Positions 34,705 through 44,271 of a stretch of DNA of 64,000 nucleotides are shown here, one piece after another. The stretch comes from Halorubrum hochsteinianum (GTDB taxonomy: Archaea > Halobacteriota > Halobacteria > Halobacteriales > Haloferacaceae). Under the pieces are notes generated by a model. It saw nothing but the letters and a program-made list of their open reading frames with translations. It had not been told where the DNA came from and searched no databases. Made by a program: the position numbers and the translations under genes. The DNA lies in contig NZ_CP098415.1 of NCBI RefSeq assembly GCF_023702125.1, forward strand, positions 2,170,001-2,234,000, written 5' to 3'. How positions within the stretch are numbered: the first letter of the stretch is position 1; the number at the start of each line of letters is the position of its first letter.

Positions 34705-36071
34705 CGATCGCCGTCTCGCTGTCGCGCGTCGCGGCGGCACTGGTGTTGGTCGTCCTCAACGGCTTCTTCGTCGCGTCCGAGTTCGCGTTCGTCCGGATCC
34801 GCTCGACTTCGGTCGAAGAGATGGTCGAGGACGGGAAGGCGGGCGCGGAGACGCTTCAGGCGGTGATGACAAACCTCGACGACTACCTCGCGGCGACCCA
34901 GCTCGGGATCACGCTCGCGTCGCTCGGGCTGGGGTGGATCGGCGAGCCGGCGGTCGCGGCGCTGCTGGAGCCGGTCCTCGGGCCGCTGCTCCCCGAGAAC
35001 CTCGTCCACCTCGTCGCGTTCGCGGTCGGGTTCTCGTTCATCACGTTCCTCCACGTCGTCTTCGGCGAGCTCGCGCCGAAGACCATCGCCATCGCGCAGG
35101 CCGAGCGGATCTCGCTGCTGCTCGCGCCGCCGATGCGGCTCGCGTACCTGCTCTTCGCGCCCGGGATCGCGGTGTTCAACGGCACCGCGAACGCCTTCAC
35201 GAGCCTGATCGGCATCCCGCCGGCCTCCGAGAGCGACGAGACGCTCGAAGAGCGCGAGATCCGGCGCGTGCTGGCCCGCGCCGGCGAGGCGGGCCACGTC
35301 GACGAGTCCGAGGTCGCGATGATCGAGGGCGTCTTCGAGCTCGACGACACCGCGGCCCGCGAGCTGATGGTCCCCCGCCCGGACGTGGTCTCGCTGTCCG
35401 CGGACGCGTCGCTCTCGGCGGTCCGCGAGACGATCCTCGACGCCGGCCACACCCGCTACCCGGTCGTCGCCCGCGACGACGCCGACCGCGTCGTCGGCTT
35501 CGTGGACGTGAAAGACGTGCTGCGCGCGACCGAGGCGGGCGACGACGACGCCACCGCGGGCGAGCTGGCCCGGGAGATTCTCGTCGTCCCCGAGACGACG
35601 AGCGCGAGCGACCTCCTCGTTCAGTTCCGCGACGAGCGCCGACAGATGGCGGCCGTCATCGACGAGTGGGGCGCGTTCGAGGGGATCGCGACCGTCGAGG
35701 ACGTCGCCGAGGCGCTCGTCGGCGACCTCCGCGACGAGTTCGACACCCCCGAGCACGACCACACTATCCGCCGGACCGACGATCGGACCCACGAGGCCGA
35801 CGGCTCCGTCCCGCTGGCGGCCGTCAACGACGCGCTCGGCACCGACCTCGACGGCGACGGCTACGAGACCCTCGGCGGGTTCGTCCTCGACGCGATCGGT
35901 CGCTCCCCGGAGGTCGGCGACGTCGCCGAGACGGAGGCGTTCGCCTTCGAGGTCACCGCGGTCGACGGCGCGCGCATCTCGACGGTGCGCGTCACGCAGC
36001 GCGAGGACGACGGCGGGTCCGCGGACGCCGCCGCCGACGGCGACGGGGCCGGAGACGACGCGAGCGAGTGA
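34698..36071 (+). CDS. CNNM/CorC (hemolysin-like) membrane protein
   Basis: A 457-residue protein. The N-terminal CNNM/DUF21 membrane domain of about four helices spans residues 1-180 ([40 protein letters not shown]). A pair of CBS domains follows (about 205-325; [18 protein letters not shown] and [17 protein letters not shown]), then a CorC_HlyC transporter-associated domain (about 350-435; [25 protein letters not shown]). The C-terminus is Asp/Gly/Ala-rich. Family members act in magnesium or cobalt efflux; direct transport is not certain. Confidence 0.9.
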   Translation: MVAIAVSLSRVAAALVLVVLNGFFVASEFAFVRIRSTSVEEMVEDGKAGAETLQAVMTNLDDYLAATQLGITLASLGLGWIGEPAVAALLEPVLGPLLPENLVHLVAFAVGFSFITFLHVVFGELAPKTIAIAQAERISLLLAPPMRLAYLLFAPGIAVFNGTANAFTSLIGIPPASESDETLEEREIRRVLARAGEAGHVDESEVAMIEGVFELDDTAARELMVPRPDVVSLSADASLSAVRETILDAGHTRYPVVARDDADRVVGFVDVKDVLRATEAGDDDATAGELAREILVVPETTSASDLLVQFRDERRQMAAVIDEWGAFEGIATVEDVAEALVGDLRDEFDTPEHDHTIRRTDDRTHEADGSVPLAAVNDALGTDLDGDGYETLGGFVLDAIGRSPEVGDVAETEAFAFEVTAVDGARISTVRVTQREDDGGSADAAADGDGAGDDASE

Positions 36072-36114
36072 CGGCGACGCGAGCGTTTTTTACCCGCGGG
36101 CGTGACCGGCCCCC

Positions 36115-36984
36115 ATGGTCGACCGAATCTGTGTCCCCACCGACGACAGCGACGCGGCCGCGGCGGCCCTCGATCACGCCCTCGCCGTCGCCGCCGACCA
36201 CGGCGCGACCGTCCACCTCCTCCACGTCGCGGACACGACCCGCGACAGCGTGACGCGGATCGGCGGCGACGTGGTGGACGTGCTCGAACGCGAGGGCGAG
36301 TCGATCGTCGCGGACGCGGCCGCCCGCGCTGCCGACCGCGGCGTCGAGACGGAGACGGCGGTCCGACAGGGCGGCGTCCCGGAGACGGTCGCCGCGTACG
36401 CCGCGGAGGCCGACGCCGACCTCCTCGTCATGTCGACGCGCGGCCGGCAGGGCGTCGAGCGCCTCGTCGGCAGCACGACAGAGCGCGTCGTCAGGCAGTC
36501 CTCGGTGCCGGTGTTGACCCTTCGCCCGGGCGACGACGAGACCGCGTACCCGTACGAGGACGTGGTGGTGCCGACCGACGGCAGCGGTGCGGCGACCGCC
36601 GCGCTCGACCGGGCGATCCCCATCGCGGAGCGCGCGGGCGCGACCGTCCACGTCCTCTCGGTCGTCGCCACCGGCGGGATCGGCGTCGGCGACTACGTCG
36701 ACGCGGACGTCCTCGCCGAGTACGCCGACGACGAGGTCGCCGAAGGCGTCGAGCGGGTCGAGGCCGCCGGGGTCGCGGCAGTCGGTGCCGTCGAGGTCGC
36801 CCCCTCGGCCCCGCGCGGCATCCGCGCGTACGTCGAGGAGCACGGCGTCGACCTCGTGGCGATGGGCACCCACGGCCGGACCGGCGTGAGCCGGTACCTG
36901 CTGGGGAGCGTCGCCGAGCGCGCCCTCCGGACCGTCCCCGTGCCGGTGTTGACCGTCCCGGCGACCGAGGCGGACGAGGAGTAA
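36115..36984 (+). CDS. tandem universal stress protein (two UspA domains)
   Basis: A 289-residue protein of two Usp domains (about residues 1-140 and 147-286). Each starts with a strand and Asp ([26 protein letters not shown]) and ends with the nucleotide-binding G..G.........G(S/T) motif: [18 protein letters not shown] in the first, [15 protein letters not shown] in the second. Both motifs look intact, so ATP binding is likely. A T-run (gttttttacc, about 36086-36095) gives a TATA-like element about 25 bp before the ATG. Confidence 0.92.
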   Translation: MVDRICVPTDDSDAAAAALDHALAVAADHGATVHLLHVADTTRDSVTRIGGDVVDVLEREGESIVADAAARAADRGVETETAVRQGGVPETVAAYAAEADADLLVMSTRGRQGVERLVGSTTERVVRQSSVPVLTLRPGDDETAYPYEDVVVPTDGSGAATAALDRAIPIAERAGATVHVLSVVATGGIGVGDYVDADVLAEYADDEVAEGVERVEAAGVAAVGAVEVAPSAPRGIRAYVEEHGVDLVAMGTHGRTGVSRYLLGSVAERALRTVPVPVLTVPATEADEE

Positions 36985-37039
36985 TCCGCCCGGGCCGTCG
37001 CCTGCGGCCGACGGGTAGTGATCCGCCCGGGCCGTCGCC
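36984..37039 (+). repeat. two copies of a 19-bp direct repeat
   Basis: atccgcccgggccgtcgcc occurs at 36984-37002 and again at 37021-37039, 37 bp apart, between the Usp gene and the NAD(P)-binding gene. The inter-copy sequence is also GC-rich. It could be a duplicated intergenic block or a regulatory repeat. Confidence 0.75.
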
Positions 37040-37092
37040 CGCGCGTCAGACACCGCGGTAGGTTTACGGGCTTGCCACGCGACGTGGATCGC

Positions 37093-37989
37093 ATGAAAGT
37101 ACTGGTAGCCGGCGGGACCGGATTCATCGGGTCGTACCTCTGTCGCGCGCTCGCCGAGGACGGCCACGCGGTGACCGCGCTCTCCCGCTCGCCCGAGGAG
37201 ACGCCGGAAGGGGTGACGGGCGTCAGCGGCGACGTGACCGACCACGGCTCCATCGAATCGGCCGTCGAGGGCCACGACGCGGTCGTGAATCTGGTCGCGC
37301 TCTCGCCGCTGTTCGAGCCGGAGGGCGGCAACCGCATGCACGACCGGATCCACCGCGGCGGGACCGAGAACCTCGTCCGCGCGGCCGAGGACGGCGGCGT
37401 CGAGCGGTTCGTCCAGCTGAGCGCGCTCGGCGCGGACCCGAACGGCGACACCGCCTACATCCGCGCGAAGGGCGAGGCGGAGGCGATCGTCCGCGAGAGC
37501 GACCTCGACTGGGCGATCTTCCGCCCGTCGGTCGTCTTCGGCGAGGGCGGCGAGTTCGTCTCGTTCACCAAGCGGCTGAAGGGGATGTTCGCGCCGGGCG
37601 TCCCGCTGTACCCGCTTCCGGGCGGCGGCAAGACGCGGTTCCAACCGATCCACGTCGAGGATCTGGTTCCCATGATCGCCGCGGCGGTGACCGAAGAGGA
37701 ACACGCCGGCGAGACCTACGAGATCGGCGGCCCGGAGGTGCTCACGCTCCGACAGGTGACCGATCTGGTCTACGAGGCCGAGAGGAAGGGCGTCACCATC
37801 CTCCCGCTTCCCATGCCGCTCGCGAAGATCGGGCTCTCCGTGCTGGGTGCGGTTCCCGGGTTCCCGATGGGTCCGGACCAGTACCGCTCGCTGAAGTTCG
37901 ACAACACGACCGCCGACAACGACGTCGCGGCGTTCGGCGTCGACGCCGCCGAACTGACGACGCTCGGCGAGCACTTGGGGGTGCGATGA
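37093..37989 (+). CDS. NDUFA9-like atypical SDR
   Basis: A 298-residue NAD(P)-binding protein with VAGGTGFIGSYLCRALAEDGH (residues 4-24), GDVTDHGSIESAVEGHDAVVNLVA and a long C-terminal part (GGGKTRFQPIHVEDL, then IGGPEVLTLRQVTDLV) typical of the NDUFA9/ACRP40 group of atypical SDRs. The catalytic Tyr-Lys pair appears only loosely (DTAYIRAKGEAE). Relatives are assembly or accessory factors of complex I or act as reductases; nothing here identifies the partner. Confidence 0.88.
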   Translation: MKVLVAGGTGFIGSYLCRALAEDGHAVTALSRSPEETPEGVTGVSGDVTDHGSIESAVEGHDAVVNLVALSPLFEPEGGNRMHDRIHRGGTENLVRAAEDGGVERFVQLSALGADPNGDTAYIRAKGEAEAIVRESDLDWAIFRPSVVFGEGGEFVSFTKRLKGMFAPGVPLYPLPGGGKTRFQPIHVEDLVPMIAAAVTEEEHAGETYEIGGPEVLTLRQVTDLVYEAERKGVTILPLPMPLAKIGLSVLGAVPGFPMGPDQYRSLKFDNTTADNDVAAFGVDAAELTTLGEHLGVR

Positions 37990-38050
37990 CCGGGGGATCG
38001 GCCCGAACGTGTCAACTGGACTAATATCGCCGATGGTAATGGCAACCGAA

Positions 38051-38094
38051 GGCTTATATACGAGATCGCGTTCTGTTCACGTCAAACGCGGAGG
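38051..38094 (+). promoter_or_regulatory. promoter and ribosome-binding site of cetZ
   Basis: ggcttatata (38051-38060) is a strong haloarchaeal TATA element. It is followed by ggagg (38090-38094), nine bases before ATG 38104. Unlike most genes in this window, this one therefore has a leader with a Shine-Dalgarno site. Confidence 0.75.
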
Positions 38095-38103
38095 GAGCAC
38101 ACG

Positions 38104-39282
38104 ATGAAACTCGCAATGATCGGATTCGGACAGGCGGGGGGTAAAGTCGTCGACAAGTTCTTGGAGTACGATAAGCGGACGGGCTCCGAGATAGTTCGGG
38201 CCGCAGCGGCCGTTAACACGGCGAAGGCGGACCTCATGGGGCTCGAACACATCGCCGAGGACCAGCGCGTCCTCATCGGCCAGTCCCGGGTGAAGGGCCA
38301 CGGCGTGGGCGCGGACAACGAACTGGGCGCAGAAATCGCGGAGGAGGACATCGACGAGGTCCAGGGCGCGATCGACTCGATCCCGGTCCACGAGGTGGAC
38401 GCGTTCCTCGTCGTCGCCGGGCTCGGCGGCGGGACCGGCTCCGGCGGCGCGCCGGTGCTGGCGAAACACCTCAAGCGGATCTACACCGAGCCGGTGTACG
38501 GGCTGGGGATCCTGCCGGGCAGTGACGAGGGCGGCATTTACACCCTCAACGCGGCCCGCTCGTTCCAGACGTTCGTCCGCGAGGTGGACAACCTGATGGT
38601 GTTCGACAACGACGCCTGGCGGAAGACGGGCGAGTCCGTCCAGGGCGGCTACGAGGAGATCAACGAGGAGATCGTCCGGCGGTTCGGCATCCTGTTCGGC
38701 GCGGGCGAGATCCAGCAGGGCCAGGAGGTCGCAGAGAGCGTCGTCGACTCCTCGGAGATCATCAACACCCTCTCCGGGGGCGGCGTCTCGACGGTCGGCT
38801 ACGCCGAGGAGGAGGTCGAAGAGCGCTCCTCGGGCGGGCTGCTCTCGCGGCTCCGCGACGACGGCAACGACGAGGAACTCGACAGCGCACACACCACGAA
38901 CCGGATCACCAGCCTCGTGCGCAAGGCGGCGCTGGGGCGGCTCACGCTCCCCTGTGAGATCGAGGGCGCGGAGCGCGCGCTGCTCGTGCTCGCCGGCCCG
39001 CCGGAGTACCTCAACCGGAAGGGCATCGAGCGCGGCCGCAAGTGGCTCGAAGAGCAGACCGGCTCGATGGAGGTCCGCGGCGGGGACTACCCGTACCGCG
39101 GCGCTGGCTTCGTCGCGACCGTCATCCTGCTCGCGGGCGTCACGAACGTCCCGCGGATCAAGGAGCTCCAGCAGGTCGCCATCGAGGCGCAGGACAACTT
39201 AGACGAGATCCGCGAGGAGAGCGACGAGAACCTCGACGAGCTCGTCAGCGACGACAGCGACGAGCTGGAGTCCCTGTTCTAA
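38104..39282 (+). CDS. cetZ: CetZ tubulin-family protein
   Basis: A 392-residue FtsZ/tubulin superfamily GTPase. It has IGFGQAGGKVVDKF at the start (T1), a nucleotide-binding loop GGGTGSGGAPV (residues 108-118, the tubulin signature) and a T7-region-like stretch downstream. The C-terminus is acidic (SDDSDELESLF). It differs from true FtsZ, which fits CetZ, the archaeal paralogue that controls cell shape and motility in haloarchaea. It is followed by cofC after 18 bp. In Haloferax volcanii, cetZ1 also lies beside cofC/cofG as I recall, so this looks like the cetZ1 neighbourhood. Confidence 0.92.
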   Translation: MKLAMIGFGQAGGKVVDKFLEYDKRTGSEIVRAAAAVNTAKADLMGLEHIAEDQRVLIGQSRVKGHGVGADNELGAEIAEEDIDEVQGAIDSIPVHEVDAFLVVAGLGGGTGSGGAPVLAKHLKRIYTEPVYGLGILPGSDEGGIYTLNAARSFQTFVREVDNLMVFDNDAWRKTGESVQGGYEEINEEIVRRFGILFGAGEIQQGQEVAESVVDSSEIINTLSGGGVSTVGYAEEEVEERSSGGLLSRLRDDGNDEELDSAHTTNRITSLVRKAALGRLTLPCEIEGAERALLVLAGPPEYLNRKGIERGRKWLEEQTGSMEVRGGDYPYRGAGFVATVILLAGVTNVPRIKELQQVAIEAQDNLDEIREESDENLDELVSDDSDELESLF

Positions 39283-39300
39283 GCGCCGCCGTCGCTCGCG

Positions 39301-39948
39301 ATGGAGGTCATCGTTCCCTTTTCGACCGACCGGCCGAAGTCGCGGCTCGCCGACGTGCTCTCGCCCGACGAGCGACGCGCGTTCGCGCGAGCGATGCTGA
39401 CGGACGTGCTGGAGTCGATCGTCGCCGCCGGCGGCGAGCCGCGGGTCCTCGCGACCGACGCGGTCGACGTCGATCGCCCGGTGACCGTCGACGACCGCCC
39501 GCTGACGACGGCGGTGAACGCGGCGCTCGACGGGCACTTCGAGACCGCCGGAGCCGCCGACGGCTCGGTCGAGCCGGTCGCCGTCGTGATGGCGGACCTC
39601 GCGCTGGCGACCCCGGACGCGGTCGAGCGCCTGTTCGCGGCCGGGCGCGACGCGGACGTGGCGGTCGCTCCGGGGCGGGGCGGCGGCACGAACGCGTTCG
39701 TCTCCTCACACGCCGACTTCCGGGTGGACTACCACGGCGCGTCGTACCTCGACCACCGCGACATCGCGGCCGAGGTCGGCGCGGGGTTCGTCGCGGTCGA
39801 CTCCCGCCGGCTCGGCACCGACGTCGACGAGTCGGACGACCTCGCAGAGGTGCTGATCCACGGCGAGGGACGGGCGGCGACGTGGCTCCGCGAGGCCGGC
39901 TTCGTCCTCGACACGTCCGGCGGGCGCGTGGGGGCGGTCCGGGAGTGA
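39301..39948 (+). CDS. cofC: 2-phospho-L-lactate guanylyltransferase CofC
   Basis: A 215-residue nucleotidyltransferase: [33 protein letters not shown] is the classic CofC start with the KSRL nucleotide-binding motif, followed by [14 protein letters not shown] and [11 protein letters not shown] (about 120). It activates 2-phospholactate (or phosphoenolpyruvate) with GTP for the F420 side chain. It begins 18 bp after cetZ. Confidence 0.93.
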   Translation: MEVIVPFSTDRPKSRLADVLSPDERRAFARAMLTDVLESIVAAGGEPRVLATDAVDVDRPVTVDDRPLTTAVNAALDGHFETAGAADGSVEPVAVVMADLALATPDAVERLFAAGRDADVAVAPGRGGGTNAFVSSHADFRVDYHGASYLDHRDIAAEVGAGFVAVDSRRLGTDVDESDDLAEVLIHGEGRAATWLREAGFVLDTSGGRVGAVRE

Positions 39949-39991
39949 GACGCCAACACGGTCGAGCGATCGAAAGCGGCCGGCGACCGGA

Positions 39992-40011
39992 AGCGATCGA
40001 AAGCGATCGCT
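39992..40011. repeat. 8-bp perfect hairpin between cofC and cofG
   Basis: agcgatcg (39992-39999) and cgatcgct (40004-40011) with a 4-base loop (aaag), followed by ccccc. The 13-mer gagcgatcgaaagcgg-like unit is also partly repeated at 39964-39977. This is a possible stem in the cofC-cofG intergenic RNA. Confidence 0.6.
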
Positions 40012-40093
40012 CCCCCAGACCGCGCTCGGCGACACCGGATCCGGTTACGCCGAGGGATCCGCAACCGCGATCCTTTTTGATCGCCGCCCGCGA

Positions 40094-41266
40094 GTGACGG
40101 CCGTGTTCGCCGGGACCGACGAGTACGATGTCGACGTCGCTGTCGACGAGCGGGACGTCGAGCGACTGCTCTCGGTCACTCCCGCCGACGTCGACACGGC
40201 CGACCGGCTCACGTTCGCGCGCAACGTCTTCATCCCGCTGACCACGGCGTGCCGGTACACCTGTACGTACTGTACCTACTACGACGTGCCGGGCGAGGCG
40301 TCGCTGTTGTCGCCCGAGGAGGTGCGCGAGCGGTGCCGCGTCGGGGCCGACGCCGGCTGTACGGAGGCGCTTTTCACCTTCGGCGACGACCCCGACGAGC
40401 GGTACACCGCGGTCCACGAGACGCTCGCCGAGTGGGGGTTCGAGTCGATCCACGACTATCTCTACCGCGCCTGCGAGATCGCCTTGGAGGAGGGGCTGCT
40501 CCCGCACTCGAACCCGGGCGATCTCACCGAGTCGCAGTTCGCCGCCCTCCGCGAGGTGAACGCGTCGATGGGCGTCATGCTGGAGACGACGGCCGACGTC
40601 GACGCGCACTCGGGCGGCCGCCGGAAGACGCCGGGCCAGCGGCTCAACACGATCCGCGCGGCGGGCCGGCAAGGCGTCCCGTTCACCACCGGAATCTTAG
40701 TCGGCATCGGCGAGGACTGGCGGGACCGCGCCGAGAGTCTGCTCGCGATCCGGGCGCTCCACGAGCGGTACGGCCACGTTCAGGAGGTGATCGTCCAGAA
40801 CGTCGTCCCGAACGAGCGCTCGGACTTCCCGAAGCCGGACTTGGAGACGATGCGCCGCGTCGTCGCCATGGCGCGCGCCGCGCTGCCCGAGGAAGTCTCC
40901 GTTCAGGTCCCGCCGAACCTCTCGCCGGCGGCGGAGCTGGTCGACTGCGGGATCGACGACCTCGGCGGCGTCTCGCCGGTGACGGACGACTACATCAACC
41001 CCGCCTACGAGTGGCCGGACCTCCGCGAACTCGAAGCCGTGGCCGACGCCGGCGGCGTGCCGCTCCGCGAGCGACTCCCCACCTACGCCCGATACCTCCC
41101 CGACGACTGCCGGCCCGCGGGCGTCGCCCCCGCGCCCGACCCGGACGGTCGCGAGGCGTGGGTCCCCCCGGCGGTCCGCGAGCGGATCGCCGACGGCGAC
41201 GTCCACGGGCGGCGGCTGCGGGCGGTCGCCCGCGGCGACGGCCCGCTGGCGGTCCGGAGCGACTGA
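40094..41266 (+). CDS. cofG: FO synthase subunit CofG
   Basis: A 390-residue radical-SAM enzyme: the cluster motif ACRYTCTYC has Cys53, Cys57 and Cys60, matching the CxxxCxxC spacing. GEALFTFGDDPDERY, NPGDLTESQ and the late NVVPNERSDFP region (about 240) match CofG, the subunit that with CofH makes the deazaflavin ring (FO) of coenzyme F420 from tyrosine and a pyrimidine. GTG 40094 is the start; a second GTG (40103) is also possible. No cofH is in the window. Confidence 0.93.
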   Translation: MTAVFAGTDEYDVDVAVDERDVERLLSVTPADVDTADRLTFARNVFIPLTTACRYTCTYCTYYDVPGEASLLSPEEVRERCRVGADAGCTEALFTFGDDPDERYTAVHETLAEWGFESIHDYLYRACEIALEEGLLPHSNPGDLTESQFAALREVNASMGVMLETTADVDAHSGGRRKTPGQRLNTIRAAGRQGVPFTTGILVGIGEDWRDRAESLLAIRALHERYGHVQEVIVQNVVPNERSDFPKPDLETMRRVVAMARAALPEEVSVQVPPNLSPAAELVDCGIDDLGGVSPVTDDYINPAYEWPDLRELEAVADAGGVPLRERLPTYARYLPDDCRPAGVAPAPDPDGREAWVPPAVRERIADGDVHGRRLRAVARGDGPLAVRSD

Positions 41267-41330
41267 CGCCGCGGAACCTCCGGACGGCCGCCGCCCACCG
41301 GCCGTAAACAACCGCGCTGCCAGTAGCTTC

Positions 41331-41338
41331 TTTAAATA
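41331..41338 (+). promoter_or_regulatory. TATA element before the MscS gene
   Basis: tttaaata, about 25 bp before the ATG at 41359, in otherwise GC-rich DNA. This fits a leaderless transcript. Confidence 0.6.
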
Positions 41339-41358
41339 GTCTCGCGAAAGGGCGGGTG

Positions 41359-42216
41359 ATGAATCCCTTACAACTCGACGCGATCACGAACGCGGTCGAC
41401 GTGGCGGCGATCGCGGGGACGCTGATCCGATTCGTCGCCGGTTTCGTGGCCGTGCTGTTGCTCGGGAAGTACGTGCTCATTCCGGGGCTCCGACGGGTCG
41501 TCAGATCGCGCGGGTTCGACGAGGCGGTGTTGAGCCTCGGGACGAACGTGCTCAACGCCGTCGTCTGGGTGGCGGCGGTCGCCATCGGGTTCGCCGTGGC
41601 CGGCTACGGCGCGTTCCTCTCTGCGTTCGCCGTCTTCGGCGGCGCGCTCGCGCTCGCGGTCGGCTTCGCCGCGCAGGACCTGCTCGGCAACTTCGTCGCC
41701 GGCGTGTTCATCCTGAAGGACAAGCCGTTCGAGGTCGGCGACTGGATCGAGTGGGACGGGAAGAGCGGTCGCGTCGAGGAGATCGACCTGCGCGTCTCGC
41801 GGATCCGGACCTTCGACAACGAACTCGTCACGGTCCCGAACGGCGATCTGGCGAACAACGCGGTGACGAACCCGGTCGCGTACGACACGCTCCGTCAGAA
41901 GTTCGTCTTCGGGATCGGCTACGACGACGACATCGGCGAGGCGACGGACATCATCGTCGAGAAGGCGGAAGCGCACGAGGAGATACTCGACGACCCCGGC
42001 GTCTCCGTCCGCGTCGTCGAGCTCGGCGACTCCGCGGTCGGCCTCCAGTCGCGCTGGTGGATCGACGACCCCGACCGCGCCGATTTCGTCCGGGTGCGCT
42101 CCGAGTACGTCACCGCGGTGAAGGAGGCGTTCGACGACGCCGGCATTGACATGCCGTACGTCCACCGGCAGCTCACCGGCAGCGTCGAGGTGCTCGAATC
42201 GGTCGCGGACGAGTAG
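41359..42216 (+). CDS. MscS-type mechanosensitive channel
   Basis: A 285-residue channel with three hydrophobic helices in the first 105 residues. The pore helix TM3 is Ala/Gly-rich (FGGALALAVGFAAQDLLGNFVAG), followed by the MscS beta domain (DKPFEVGDWIEWDGKSGRVEEIDLRVSRIRTFDNELVTVPNGDLANNAVTN). The C-terminal half forms the alpha/beta cage. It opens under membrane tension to release solutes on hypo-osmotic shock, which matters for a halophile. A GTG codon immediately before the ATG is an alternative start. Confidence 0.92.
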   Translation: MNPLQLDAITNAVDVAAIAGTLIRFVAGFVAVLLLGKYVLIPGLRRVVRSRGFDEAVLSLGTNVLNAVVWVAAVAIGFAVAGYGAFLSAFAVFGGALALAVGFAAQDLLGNFVAGVFILKDKPFEVGDWIEWDGKSGRVEEIDLRVSRIRTFDNELVTVPNGDLANNAVTNPVAYDTLRQKFVFGIGYDDDIGEATDIIVEKAEAHEEILDDPGVSVRVVELGDSAVGLQSRWWIDDPDRADFVRVRSEYVTAVKEAFDDAGIDMPYVHRQLTGSVEVLESVADE

Positions 42217-42236
42217 ATCCCCGGCCGCGACTCCCC

Positions 42237-43688
42237 TCACCCGGCCTCTTTCTCGCCGTCGCTCCCGCCCGGCCTGTACTGCCGGCTGACGGCCTGCCAG
42301 CGGTTCGACCGGAACCGGTAGCCGTTCAGCCCGGCCGGAACGAGCTTCTCGGCCACCAGCGCCACGTAGAGGCCGCCGACCCCGAGCGGCGTCGCGAGCC
42401 CGACCAGCGCGGCCGGGAGCGCGACGGCGTACAGGCCGATCATCGAGGCGATGAACGGCCAGCGCGTGTCGCCCGCGCCCCGGAGCGAACCGGTGATCGA
42501 GCCGTCGATCCCGAGCGGGACCGCCGACACCCCGGCCGCGACGACGAACGCCGCGGTGGCGCTCACCGCGGCCGGGTCGTCGACGAAGGCCCCGGCGATC
42601 GGGGTCGCCGCGGCGATCACCGCGGCCGACGCGAGGACGTAGACGACCGCCGACAGCGCGATCACGTCGCGGCCGTACGCCGTGGCGAGCGACTCCTCGC
42701 CGGAGCCGAGCCGCTGGCCGACGAGCGTGCTCGCGGCGATCGAGAAGCCCCAACTGAAGCTGCCGAGCAGCGCCCGCACCCGGCGGCCGACCTCCAAGGC
42801 GGCGACGACCGCCTCCCCGAACGACGAGGCGATCCACAGGAGCGGGAAGACGACGACCCCCTCCGCGACCCGGCGGGCGATCAGCGGCGCGGACACTCGG
42901 AGGAGCTGCCGGGAGAGGCCGACGTCGAGCCACGGGCCGGAGCGCCCGACGGGAACGGGCGACGCGCCGCGGCCAAAGTACGACCGCCCGGTCATCCCCC
43001 ACGCGAGGACGAGCCCGACGGCGGCGATGGAGAGCGCGGTGCCGAGGCCGGCACCGAACACGCCTAACCCGGCTCCGAGGACGAGCCACGTCGTGAGGAC
43101 GACGTTCAACACCGCGCCGCCGGCGCGCGCGACCATCGGCGTGCGGGTGTCGCCGACGCCGGCGTACGTCCGGCTCGCGATCATGTTGAAGAACTCGAAG
43201 GCGAGCGCGGGGGCCGTGACGACGAGGTAGGTCGTCCCCGCCGACAGCGCCGCCCCCTCGCCGCCCACGAGGGCGATCAGCCGCTCCGCGCCGAGGACGT
43301 ACCCCGCGACGATCGGTGCGACGAGCAGCCCGGCCACGATCAGCGACTGCTTGACCACCAGCCCCGCGCGACCGCGCTCGTCGCCGCCGTAGTTCTGGGA
43401 GACGAGCGAGACGGTCCCCCCCGCGAGCCCGATGGAGACGAACTTCGCGAGCTGCCAGAACGCGAACGCGTAGCCGAGCCCGGCGACCGCTGAGACCCCC
43501 ATGGCATAGCCGATCACCGCGAGGTCCACGGTGTTTTTCGACATGATCGCGAACCCGGTGACGATCCGGGGCCACGCCAGCCCCATCGTCTCGTCGAGCC
43601 GCGACCGGTCGATGACGCCGGCGCGGTGGAGCGCGCCCGCGACCGCCTCGGCGACGCGGGCGACGCCGCGTCGGAGCCGAGATAGCAT
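42237..43688 (-). CDS. MATE family efflux transporter
   Basis: A 483-residue membrane protein with about 12 hydrophobic helices in two similar halves. The N-terminal MATE motif region (SKNTVDLAVIGYAMGVSAVAGLGYAFAFWQ) and the second (SSFGEAVVAALEVGRRVRALLGSFSWGFSIAASTLVGQRLGSG) carry the typical G/A-rich, QxxxxG-like pattern. It exports cationic drugs or metabolites driven by sodium or protons. It reads towards the MscS gene, ending 20 bp from it. Confidence 0.92.
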   Translation of the reverse strand: MLSRLRRGVARVAEAVAGALHRAGVIDRSRLDETMGLAWPRIVTGFAIMSKNTVDLAVIGYAMGVSAVAGLGYAFAFWQLAKFVSIGLAGGTVSLVSQNYGGDERGRAGLVVKQSLIVAGLLVAPIVAGYVLGAERLIALVGGEGAALSAGTTYLVVTAPALAFEFFNMIASRTYAGVGDTRTPMVARAGGAVLNVVLTTWLVLGAGLGVFGAGLGTALSIAAVGLVLAWGMTGRSYFGRGASPVPVGRSGPWLDVGLSRQLLRVSAPLIARRVAEGVVVFPLLWIASSFGEAVVAALEVGRRVRALLGSFSWGFSIAASTLVGQRLGSGEESLATAYGRDVIALSAVVYVLASAAVIAAATPIAGAFVDDPAAVSATAAFVVAAGVSAVPLGIDGSITGSLRGAGDTRWPFIASMIGLYAVALPAALVGLATPLGVGGLYVALVAEKLVPAGLNGYRFRSNRWQAVSRQYRPGGSDGEKEAG

Positions 43689-43764
43689 TGATCCGGGGTA
43701 CGCGTCGGGCCGGCTTGTGTCTGTCCGTCCGGGGCGGGATCGACGTCGCCGCCGCCGGGCGAAG

Positions 43765-44271
43765 TTATTCGAGCAGCGACCGCGCCCGCTGTACGTAGCT
43801 GTTCGAATCCCAACTCCGGGCGTCGCCGTTCGCGTCGAGGATCGCGGTCGCGTCGGCCGTCGAGAGCGCGTCGGTCCGAACGAGGACCGAAAGCAGCGTC
43901 GGCGTCGTGACGAGTCGCGTGTCCGCGAGCGACGCGTGAATCAGGCCCAGCTGGGTGAACTCGTCACAGAGGAACAGCGCGGCGTCGAGGTCGTTCGCGA
44001 GCGTCACGGCCGCGTTCCCCCCGTCGTCAAGCGGAAACTCGGCGTCGAGATCGACCGACCGGATCGCGATCTCCTCGCGCCGATCGAGGACGGCCGCCGC
44101 GGCGCGACCGTGGGCGTCGTCGTACGAGGCGACCGTTTCGAGTTCCTCGACGACCGCGCTCGGGACGGCAACCTCGTATCGGGCGGTACAGACCGCGAGG
44201 GGATCCGGATCCTCGCCGGCGGCGATCCCGAGGCTCACGAGTGCCGAGGTGTCGGCGACGAGTCGCGACAT
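43765..44271 (-). CDS. PIN-domain-like toxin (VapC type)
   Basis: A 168-residue protein beginning MSRLVADTSALVSLGIAAG, with the first PIN acidic residue (D7, in VADTSAL), then VPSAVVEELETVASY (acidic E), the conserved GGNAAVTLANDLDAALFLCDEFTQLGLIH with D residues about 100 and 111. The four acidic ligands of a Mg-dependent PIN ribonuclease are present. It begins immediately after the stop of the ribbon-helix-helix gene (44272-44274), as in a type II toxin-antitoxin operon. The antitoxin gene precedes it on the same strand. Confidence 0.82.
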   Translation of the reverse strand: MSRLVADTSALVSLGIAAGEDPDPLAVCTARYEVAVPSAVVEELETVASYDDAHGRAAAAVLDRREEIAIRSVDLDAEFPLDDGGNAAVTLANDLDAALFLCDEFTQLGLIHASLADTRLVTTPTLLSVLVRTDALSTADATAILDANGDARSWDSNSYVQRARSLLE

